A DNA stretch of 11,848 nt, from positions 1 through 11,848 of the forward strand of contig CAMNVW010000025.1 in assembly GCA_946563605.1 (NCBI GenBank), written 5' to 3'. Origin of the DNA: an uncultured Clostridia bacterium. GTDB lineage: Bacteria > Bacillota > Clostridia > Oscillospirales > Ruminococcaceae. How positions within the stretch are numbered: position 1 is the stretch's first letter; the number at the start of each line of letters is the position of its first letter. Shown in pieces: positions 6,497-11,848 of this stretch. The notes below the pieces were generated by a model. The model was given only the letters and a program-made list of their open reading frames with translations. It was not told the DNA's origin and did not search any database. A program made the position numbers and the translations under genes.

Positions 6497-7900
6497 TTAG
6501 TTTTCCATTTTCCATTTTACGCCTTGTGGTGTATCCAGCAAAACGATTCCCCTTGCTTTCAAATCGTCACGAATCTTGTCTGCAAGCGCAAAGTTCTTTT
6601 CTTTTCTCGCCTGCTGACGCTGCTGAATCAGCTCTTCGATTTCCGCGTCAAGGTTATCTTCTTTGCGGTCATACAGCAGACCCAGAACATCGGTCAGGCT
6701 GTTAAACATCTCGCTCGCATAGGTGAGCGCTTCTTTGGCTCTTGGCTGTGCGATAAAGGTGTTGATGTCGCGCACCAAATCGAACAACGCTGCAATTCCG
6801 TCGGCGGTGTTGAGGTCGTCGTCCATCGCTTCAATGAATTGTGCTTTTCTTGCGTCAACCTGTTTGCAGAATGCTTCATCCGCCGCCGCATCGGCTGTTT
6901 GAGCAAGTGCGTTTTTCAGTGCGAAGTCCAAGTTGTCGCGGCAGTTGTGCAGACGTTCCAGTGCTGCCTTGCACTGCTCGATGATGGTCAGATTGTAGTT
7001 GATCGGGCTTCTGTAATGCGCGGAAAGCATCATGTATTTGATTGGCTCATAGCCGTATTTTTCCGCTACCTCGCGGACGGTGAAGAAGTTGCCCAGCGAT
7101 TTGCTCATCTTCTTGTTGTCCACGTTGATATAGCCGTTGTGCATCCAGTAATGTGCGTACTCTTTGCCGGTGCAGCATTCGGACTGTGCAATCTCATTTT
7201 CGTGATGCGGGAAAATCAAATCCTGACCGCCGCAGTGGATATCAATGGTCTGACCCAGATGTTTGTGGATCATTGCGGTACACTCGATGTGCCATCCCGG
7301 ACGGCCTTCGCCCCATTTGGACGGCCAGCTTGGTTCGCCTGGTTTTGCAGATTTCCACAAAACGAAATCGAGCGGATCCTCTTTGTGCTCTCCAACGCTG
7401 ATTCTTGCGCCGCTTTCCAGCTCTTCCAGCGGCTGATGGGACAGCTTTCCGTAGCCTTCAAATTTTCTTGTGCGGAACAGCACATCTCCGTTTGCTTCGT
7501 AAGCATATCCTTTTTCTTCCAGTGTCTCTACGATTTCCTTAATCTTGTCTATGGTCTCGGTCGCTCTCGGATGGATGTTGGCTTCGCGGATTCCCAGTCC
7601 CTTGGTATCGGTCAGATATTCTTGGATATAACGCTCCGCAACTTCTTTTGCCGGCACGCCCTCCTCGTTTGCTTTCTTGATGATTTTATCGTCAATATCG
7701 GTGAAGTTCTGGACAAAGGTCACATCGTAGCCTCTGAACTCCAGGTATCTTCTCAGCGTATCGAATATACAGATCGGGCGGGCGTTTCCAATGTGGATAA
7801 AATTATACACCGTTGGACCGCAGGCATACATTTTTACCTTGCCAGGTTCAATCGGTACAAACTCCTCTTTTTCTCTTGTCAATGTGTTAAATATTTTCAT
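6497..7900 (-). CDS. cysS: Cysteinyl-tRNA synthetase
   Basis: It charges tRNA-Cys with cysteine in the cytoplasm. The 467-residue class I enzyme carries HIGN at 36-39 (YNFIHIGNARP) and KMSKS at 264-268. The zinc ligands expected for substrate discrimination are present: Cys27, Cys207, His232 and Glu236. The segment GWHIECTAM and the block GGQDLIFPHHENE are diagnostic for CysRS. The C-terminal anticodon-binding part ends with LDTPQGVKWK. ATG at 7898-7900 is preferred: AAGGAG lies 8 bases upstream and the N-terminus MKIFNTLTREKEEF matches the family. An in-frame start six codons earlier would place that site inside the gene. It lies 69 bases after the hydrolase gene, with no terminator or clear promoter between them, so it should be under the Cys T-box at 8670-8926. 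Confidence 0.98.
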   Translation of the reverse strand: MKIFNTLTREKEEFVPIEPGKVKMYACGPTVYNFIHIGNARPICIFDTLRRYLEFRGYDVTFVQNFTDIDDKIIKKANEEGVPAKEVAERYIQEYLTDTKGLGIREANIHPRATETIDKIKEIVETLEEKGYAYEANGDVLFRTRKFEGYGKLSHQPLEELESGARISVGEHKEDPLDFVLWKSAKPGEPSWPSKWGEGRPGWHIECTAMIHKHLGQTIDIHCGGQDLIFPHHENEIAQSECCTGKEYAHYWMHNGYINVDNKKMSKSLGNFFTVREVAEKYGYEPIKYMMLSAHYRSPINYNLTIIEQCKAALERLHNCRDNLDFALKNALAQTADAAADEAFCKQVDARKAQFIEAMDDDLNTADGIAALFDLVRDINTFIAQPRAKEALTYASEMFNSLTDVLGLLYDRKEDNLDAEIEELIQQRQQARKEKNFALADKIRDDLKARGIVLLDTPQGVKWKMEN

Positions 7901-7969
7901 AGGAAACTCTCCTTTCATTGTTTGCAGAAAATATATTGCAGATGATTTTCCCCATACGTCTAAACTGGT

Positions 7970-8611
7970 TTATGAAACCGTACTGCCGCATCCTTGATAA
8001 TACGATTCCAAAATCTGCGCCAGCAGCTGCGGCGCGTCGGTGTTTACCTCATGTCCCGCACCTTTGACCAGCTTGACTGCCGCCTTTGGCATCGCCGAAG
8101 CCAGCTCATAGGCGGTTTTTTTATTCGCAGCGTCCTTTTCTCCGCACAAAATCAGCGTATCGCAGCAAATCTTTTCGAGTTCACCGCTGAAATCCAATTT
8201 CATCATCGAGCGCGTCAGTCCGATAACGTCCTGTTTTTTTAGCTTCATCTCCCGAAAGGCTCGGTCTGGCATCAGGCGAAAGATCATATTTTGAAACCGC
8301 AGCAGCAGCTTTGGCATCTTATACTGCGGCGCTATCAGCACCAGTGAATTTACCTTTTCGGGGTGTTCTGCGGCATATTGCAAAGCCAGCACCGCACCCA
8401 AGGAAAGTCCGCACAGATTGAGCGGTTCTGCAATCGACTCGCAATACCCTTCAAACGCTTGATAAAGGTTATTCCATGTCACTTCGCCGCCATGAAGCAA
8501 GTCGATCCAATCTGGACAGAGCACCTCATTCTGTTTGGTAAAATAAGACCGCACCTTGTTCCAGCTGGACGCATCCTGCCCCAAGCCGTGTATCAATATC
8601 GTTTTTACCAT
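7970..8611 (-). CDS. Alpha/beta hydrolase of unknown substrate
   Basis: A 213-residue single-domain alpha/beta hydrolase. HGLG (8-11) is the usual oxyanion-hole motif near strand 3. GLSLG places the nucleophile Ser at 70. The acid is probably Asp160 (LCGEKDAANK) and the base His187 (KGAGHEVN). There is no signal peptide or membrane segment; the protein should be cytoplasmic. A short cap region rich in Met, Arg and Lys spans about 98-140. It is smaller than homoserine O-acetyltransferases of the same fold, so that role is unlikely. GAGGGG sits about 6 bases before the ATG. Its position directly after the Cys T-box and before cysS means its expression should follow uncharged tRNA-Cys. What it hydrolyses, and whether this is linked to cysteine, cannot be told. 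Confidence 0.88.
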   Translation of the reverse strand: MVKTILIHGLGQDASSWNKVRSYFTKQNEVLCPDWIDLLHGGEVTWNNLYQAFEGYCESIAEPLNLCGLSLGAVLALQYAAEHPEKVNSLVLIAPQYKMPKLLLRFQNMIFRLMPDRAFREMKLKKQDVIGLTRSMMKLDFSGELEKICCDTLILCGEKDAANKKTAYELASAMPKAAVKLVKGAGHEVNTDAPQLLAQILESYYQGCGSTVS

Positions 8612-8669
8612 GCGTTTCCCCTCTTATGCTTATTTTCTTCATCAGGCAAAAATTCAGCTTCGGCAACCG

Positions 8670-8712
8670 AAAAAGCCGCCCCACCTGCAAAAATGCAGAT
8701 GAAGGCGGCTTT
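8670..8712 (-). terminator. T-box terminator hairpin
   Basis: On the minus strand AAAGCCGCC (8704-8712) pairs with GGCGGCTTT (8672-8680), and inside it CTGCA pairs with TGCAG around a TTTT loop. A T-run follows (8670-8674). Its 5' arm contains the CCGC and CUUCA that the antiterminator uses, so the two structures are mutually exclusive. Confidence 0.93.
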
Positions 8713-8926
8713 GTTTTTTCCGCGGTTCCACTTCAATTTATCGCTCTGCCCTTTAACGCAGGGGATACGTCCCTCTATACACGGCTCACGCTTTCCAGAG
8801 GGCAGCCTAACAGGTGCATTCAAAAAGCATCTTTCCCTGACCGGCTCTCACCTGCTCCGGTCTCTCTGTCGGTTGAACTTCTTTTTTACTTTTCCTGCAT
8901 CACTGCATTTAAAATTATTTCGATTG
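8670..8926 (-). ncRNA. T-box leader, cysteine specifier (UGC)
   Basis: A tRNA-sensing leader controlling the hydrolase-cysS operon. The Stem I specifier loop is textbook. On the 5' side CAGG (8894-8897) is followed by AAAAGUA (8887-8893) with the loop-E AGUA, then AAAAAG (8881-8886). On the 3' side CUUUUU (8822-8827) is followed by GAAUGCA and then CCUG (8811-8814). The specifier is UGC at 8816-8818, a Cys codon. A further stem CUGCCC (8800-8805) with GGGCAG (8746-8751) lies before the antiterminator. The antiterminator is UGAAG, the bulge UGGAACC, GCGG, an A-rich loop, CCGC and CUUCA (8699-8735). The UGGA pairs with a tRNA 3' UCCA, fitting the U73 of tRNA-Cys. Uncharged tRNA-Cys should favour antitermination. 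Confidence 0.95.
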
Positions 8927-8932
8927 GTTATC

Positions 8933-8961
8933 AGCGTACCATATTTTGAAGCGAATTGCAA
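8933..8961 (-). promoter_or_regulatory. Promoter of the T-box-hydrolase-cysS operon
   Basis: On the minus strand TTGCAA (8956-8961) and TACGCT (8933-8938, 3 of 6) are 17 bases apart. An extended -10 TG one base upstream of the hexamer could compensate for the poor -10. Transcription would start near 8926, just before Stem I of the T-box. No convincing terminator separates pgsA from this site, so some read-through is possible. Confidence 0.5.
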
Positions 8962-8983
8962 GCGCTTAACAAAAAATGACTGC

Positions 8984-9550
8984 CTATTTTGCCTGCGCAA
9001 TCAGCGCGCGGTTTTTCCACAGGTAGTTTGCGCCGGAAATCAGCGTCAGCGCAAGCGACAGTGCCATCAATGCAATGTGGATCATCGCCACAATGCCTCC
9101 TGCATCCACCGACAGCGACGGGTAGAGATGCTGTGCAAGCAGTGCATAGCAGATCCAGATCATGGTCGTGGCTGTTTTATATTTGCCCCATTTGTCCGCC
9201 GCAATCACCGTTCCCTTGCCTGCGGCAATCAGGCGAAGCGACGTCACCAAGAACTCCCTTGCAAGGATCAAAATAACCACCCATGCCGGAGCCAGTCCCA
9301 TCGGGATAAAATAAACCATCGCCGCCGTTACCAGAATCTTATCCGCCAGCGGATCCATAAACTTGCCAAAATCGGTGATCAGATTGTATTTTCTCGCAAT
9401 CTTACCGTCGAGCATATCGGTCAGCGACGCCAGCACAAAAACGACAAACGCCCATAGGATATGGTTTGGCAGCTGTTCCAGCTCGACAAAGACCATAAAC
9501 ACCGGAATCATCAAGATTCGGAGCATGGTCAACTTATTTGGTAAATTCAT
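8984..9550 (-). CDS. pgsA: CDP-diacylglycerol--glycerol-3-phosphate 3-phosphatidyltransferase
   Basis: It makes phosphatidylglycerol phosphate from CDP-diacylglycerol and glycerol-3-phosphate, the committed step to phosphatidylglycerol and cardiolipin, in the inner membrane. The 188 residues contain the full CDP-alcohol phosphotransferase signature: Asp45, Asp48-Gly49, Ala52-Arg53, Gly62, Asp66 and Asp70 (D-x2-DG-x2-AR-x8-G-x3-D-x3-D). Several hydrophobic segments (about 12-22, 30-44, 72-102 and 146-172) fit a small polytopic membrane protein. The N-terminus MNLPNKLTMLRI is typical of PgsA. GAGG lies about 9 bases before the ATG. It begins 14 bases after the rimO stop; rimO-pgsA adjacency is common in Firmicutes. 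Confidence 0.96.
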   Translation of the reverse strand: MNLPNKLTMLRILMIPVFMVFVELEQLPNHILWAFVVFVLASLTDMLDGKIARKYNLITDFGKFMDPLADKILVTAAMVYFIPMGLAPAWVVILILAREFLVTSLRLIAAGKGTVIAADKWGKYKTATTMIWICYALLAQHLYPSLSVDAGGIVAMIHIALMALSLALTLISGANYLWKNRALIAQAK

Positions 9551-9564
9551 AACTTACACCCTCT

Positions 9565-10908
9565 TTACAATGTGTCAGGCTCTGTCTGCCGTCCGATGAG
9601 GTCGTAGCCCACCGCGTCCAGAATCTCTACCCAGACAAAATCTCCAGGCTGTACGTCCTCGTACTCGGTGACAAAGCTTGTTTTGGTATCAATGTCCGGC
9701 GCGTCCATATAACTTCTGCCAACGTACATCTGCTGTTCGTCGTCGTAGCCTTCCACCAATACCTCCAGCTTTTTGCCGACCAGAGATTTGCCCAGTTCAA
9801 ACGCAATGTCCATCTGTTCTTCCATCACGATATCCGCACGGTGCATCCTTACCTGCTCATCGATTTGGTCTTCGCGTTCCCCTGCCGGTGTGTCCTCCTC
9901 GGTGGAATAAGCAAAGCAGCCCATGCGCTCAAAGCGAACGGTACGCACAAATTCGCACAGCTGTGCAAATTCCTCCTCTGTTTCTCCCGGGAATCCCGCG
10001 ATGAAGGTCGTTCTCAGCACAACCCCCGGAACCTTGTCGCGGATTCTCTGCATCAGCGCGCACAGCGATTCAAAGCTGCCGTTGCGGTTCATTTCGCGCA
10101 GCACCTTTTCGTTGGCGTGCTGAAGCGGCAGGTCAATATATTTTACGATCTTCGGCTCCTTTGCCATCACTTCGAGCAGGCTGTCGGTCACTCTGTCTGG
10201 ATAGCCATACAAAATGCGGATCCAGTGGAAGCCTTCGATCTTGCACAACTCGGTCAGCAGCTTATCCAACGAATATTCCCCGTAAAGATCCTGTCCGTAT
10301 TTGGTGGTGTCCTGCGCTACCAGATTCAGTTCCTTTACACCGCTTGCCGCCAAGCCTTTTGCTTCCTCCAGAATATCCTCCATCTTACGGGAGCGAAAGC
10401 CGCCGCGAATCAGAGGGATTGCACAGTAGCTGCACTTGTTGTCACAGCCCTCCGCAATCTTTAAATACGCCGAATAGCCTGCGGTGCTGAGTACGCGGTC
10501 GCCGTTGAGCGGCAGGTCAGCCTTGTCGCCAAATTCCGCTACGCGCTGACCGTCCAATGCTTTTTGAACTGCCCGCGCGATGTCGGTGTTTTTCCCGATG
10601 CCCAGCACAACGTCCGCTTCAGGAATTTCCTTCACCAGTTCTTCCCTGTAACGCTCTGCCAAACAGCCGGTTACCACCAGAACCTTGACCTTACCCTCTT
10701 GCTTGAGCTGTGCAAATTCTAAAATTGTTTCAATCGATTCTTTTTTCGCGTCCTCAATAAAGCCGCAGGTGTTGATGATGACAACATCACACTGCTGTGC
10801 GTCCGCACAGATTTCATATCCGTTGTTGACCATCAGCGCCAGCAGAATCTCCGCATCGACCTGATTCTTTGAACAGCCCAATGAGACCATTCCTACTTTT
10901 ACTGCCAT
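9565..10908 (-). CDS. rimO: Ribosomal protein S12 methylthiotransferase
   Basis: RimO adds a methylthio group to the conserved Asp of ribosomal protein S12 by radical-SAM chemistry. The 447-residue product has the UPF0004 domain with its three cluster-binding cysteines: Cys12 (SLGCSKNQVD), Cys48 (NTCGFI) and Cys82 (VTGCLAERY). The radical-SAM CxxxCxxC is at Cys155, Cys159 and Cys162 (GCDNKCSYC). The C-terminal TRAM domain covers about the last 70 residues. SKNQVD and GFIEDAKKESI favour RimO over the tRNA enzyme MiaB. ATG at 10906-10908 (MAVKVGMVSLGC) is chosen because AAAGGA sits 7 bases upstream; the longer frame to 10929 adds a non-conserved leader and loses this site. It lies 31 bases after the GNAT gene and 14 before pgsA. 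Confidence 0.96.
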   Translation of the reverse strand: MAVKVGMVSLGCSKNQVDAEILLALMVNNGYEICADAQQCDVVIINTCGFIEDAKKESIETILEFAQLKQEGKVKVLVVTGCLAERYREELVKEIPEADVVLGIGKNTDIARAVQKALDGQRVAEFGDKADLPLNGDRVLSTAGYSAYLKIAEGCDNKCSYCAIPLIRGGFRSRKMEDILEEAKGLAASGVKELNLVAQDTTKYGQDLYGEYSLDKLLTELCKIEGFHWIRILYGYPDRVTDSLLEVMAKEPKIVKYIDLPLQHANEKVLREMNRNGSFESLCALMQRIRDKVPGVVLRTTFIAGFPGETEEEFAQLCEFVRTVRFERMGCFAYSTEEDTPAGEREDQIDEQVRMHRADIVMEEQMDIAFELGKSLVGKKLEVLVEGYDDEQQMYVGRSYMDAPDIDTKTSFVTEYEDVQPGDFVWVEILDAVGYDLIGRQTEPDTL

Positions 10909-10939
10909 AATTGATTCCTTTCCATCCATTTATAAATAT

Positions 10940-11476
10940 TCAAATTGAGTGGTACGAACAAGGTTCCCCCTCATATTCCTCTTTGAGCAGACCATAAAAA
11001 TACAAATCCGCCCACTTTCCATCGAGATCTCTGGTCTGCTGTCTCTCGATGCCTTCCTGCTTCATGCCCAGCTTTTTCATCAAGCCGACCGACTTGATCG
11101 GGTCAATCGCTTCGGCAATCAGCTTGTGCGCATTCATTTTTGAAAAAGCATGGGAAATAACCTTGCTGCAGCACTCATAAGCATACCCCTGACGCCAATA
11201 AGCTCTGTGAAAAATCCAGCCGATTTCAAAAACATCCGGCTCATAAAAAGGCTTGAGCAGAATATAACCGATCAGCTTCCCTAATTCCTTGTGTTCGACC
11301 GCAAACGCGCCGGATTTTTCTATGCAGAATTCGCGTACAAATTTCCGCGTCTTTTCCACGTCATAAGGCGGCTCGACATTTTTCATGGTGACAGCGTCGC
11401 CAAAAATCTCCTGTAAGCCGCAAACATCCTCCATGCAAAAGTCTCTGATGACCGTTCGCTGTGTTTCAAGATACAT
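10940..11476 (-). CDS. GNAT family N-acetyltransferase (RimJ/RimL-like)
   Basis: A 178-residue acetyltransferase of the Acetyltransf_3 type. It starts with LETQRTVIRDFCMEDV, typical of the RimJ/RimL group. A central FEIGWIFHRAYWRQGYAYE (83-101) holds strand 4 and the acetyl-CoA loop (R95-Q96-G97-Y98-A99). PIKSVGLMKKLGMKQEG is the conserved C-terminal motif, with S in the usual N/S-x-x-S region. The substrate is unknown. It begins 6 bases after the RecX-like gene, and a GGAGG that overlaps the end of that gene serves as its ribosome binding site. It is distinct from the acetyltransferase beside map, with little obvious identity outside the motifs. Its place before rimO (S12 modification) is suggestive only. 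Confidence 0.86.
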   Translation of the reverse strand: MYLETQRTVIRDFCMEDVCGLQEIFGDAVTMKNVEPPYDVEKTRKFVREFCIEKSGAFAVEHKELGKLIGYILLKPFYEPDVFEIGWIFHRAYWRQGYAYECCSKVISHAFSKMNAHKLIAEAIDPIKSVGLMKKLGMKQEGIERQQTRDLDGKWADLYFYGLLKEEYEGEPCSYHSI

Positions 11477-11482
11477 CGTTGC

Positions 11483-11818
11483 TTAATCCTCCAACAGTTC
11501 CTCCAGCACGCGCCGGATATCCCCGTAATGATACCCTTTTCGCACCAGACCCCGTATTGCACGGTCGTTGCCCTTTTGCTCGCCTAAAACGCTTTTATAT
11601 TTTTTCAGCAGCAGCGCGCGGATTTCCTCGCTTGGGTCTACTTCTTCCTGTTCTTCCGGCTCGGCTTCTTCCTGCGGCAGAGAACAGAGCACCGCGGCGG
11701 TTTGACTGCGAATATCCTCGACGGCATAGCCTAAACGCAGAAGGGCCTTGAATGCCCTTCTGCGTCCTTTTTCTTCTCTGAGCGCACACCCGTACTTTTT
11801 TTTCAGAATTGCGTACAC
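11483..11818 (-). CDS. RecX-like C-terminal region with two tandem repeats, 5' part missing or broken
   Basis: Reading from a GTG at 11816-11818 gives 111 residues. Residues 2-44 (YAILKKKYGCALREEKGRR..) and 66-108 (IRALLLKKYKSVLGEQKG..) are near copies sharing KKYxxxLxExKGxxRAxxxLxRxGYxxxDIR. Both look like the third three-helix repeat of RecX, the RecA modulator. An acidic, Gln/Glu-rich linker joins them. The GTG has no good ribosome binding site, and repeat-like coding (SDEPQAV, parallel to VDPSEEI before the second copy) continues upstream to an in-frame TAA at 11840-11842. This suggests the GTG is not the true start and that the gene is interrupted or frameshifted, but only 30 bases remain. 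RecX identity is moderate. The gene leads into the GNAT-rimO-pgsA run. Confidence 0.5.
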   Translation of the reverse strand: MYAILKKKYGCALREEKGRRRAFKALLRLGYAVEDIRSQTAAVLCSLPQEEAEPEEQEEVDPSEEIRALLLKKYKSVLGEQKGNDRAIRGLVRKGYHYGDIRRVLEELLED

Positions 11819-11848
11819 CGCCTGTGGTTCATCGGAATATTAAAAATT

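Noticed and set aside
6449..7945. Long plus-strand ORF (498 codons) over cysS
   Set aside because: It is antisense to a clear CysRS with all catalytic motifs. Its translation is Cys- and Phe-rich with no recognisable domain or ribosome binding site.
8605..8823. Minus-strand 72-codon ORF through the T-box
   Set aside because: The sequence is explained by the T-box secondary structure and terminator.
8363..9457. Plus-strand ORF (364 codons) across hydrolase, T-box and pgsA
   Set aside because: It crosses a structured leader and two convincing minus-strand genes and has no domain pattern.
1..11848. Phage, transposon, toxin-antitoxin, defence or CRISPR content
   Set aside because: No integrase, transposase, terminal repeats, direct-repeat arrays or defence-type domains were seen; gene content is housekeeping.

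Overview
The window reads as ordinary chromosomal DNA of a low-to-mid-GC Firmicute, most likely a Clostridia-class anaerobe of the Oscillospiraceae/Ruminococcaceae type. This is an inference from Gram-positive style Shine-Dalgarno sites, sigma-A-like promoters, a T-box leader, a long-form Sua5, a SEC-C methionine aminopeptidase, a DUF951 gene and a characteristic intergenic hairpin repeat. Almost all genes lie on the minus strand. The single plus-strand gene is an S1-domain protein at 3779-4735. No mobile element, CRISPR array, rRNA or tRNA was seen.

Layout. (1) Positions 1-3621, minus: a promoter near 3592-3621 drives a 59-residue DUF951 zinc-ribbon protein, then prfA (RF1), sua5/tsaC, coaE and a lytic transglycosylase that runs off the left edge. 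Gaps are 16-56 bases with no terminator seen, so this is probably one operon. (2) 3779-4746, plus: an S1 RNA-binding-domain protein, divergent from the prfA operon, with a leader hairpin and a terminator that includes its stop codon. (3) 4747-4922: a convergent intergenic region with a hairpin-rich repeat-like element. (4) 4923-6419, minus: promoter, GNAT acetyltransferase and map, with the two genes overlapping by 8 bases. (5) 6456-8961, minus: promoter, a cysteine-specific T-box leader, an alpha/beta hydrolase, cysS and a strong terminator. (6) 8984-11848, minus: a RecX-like C-terminal fragment, a second GNAT acetyltransferase, rimO and pgsA.

The genes are mostly translation-linked: RF1, t6A synthesis, an S1 protein, N-terminal Met removal, cysteinyl-tRNA synthetase and S12 methylthiolation. 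Added to these are CoA and phospholipid synthesis and cell-wall turnover. The clearest regulatory element is the T-box. Its specifier UGC, its loop-E AGUA, and its UGGA bulge (complementary to a U73 discriminator) all point to tRNA-Cys. It controls cysS through an intervening, uncharacterised hydrolase. I found no convincing previously undescribed multi-gene system. The points most worth a second look are the hydrolase in the Cys T-box operon, the duplicated and interrupted RecX-like reading frame at the right edge, the S1 leader hairpin, the intergenic repeat, and two RimJ/RimL-type acetyltransferases beside translation-modification genes.
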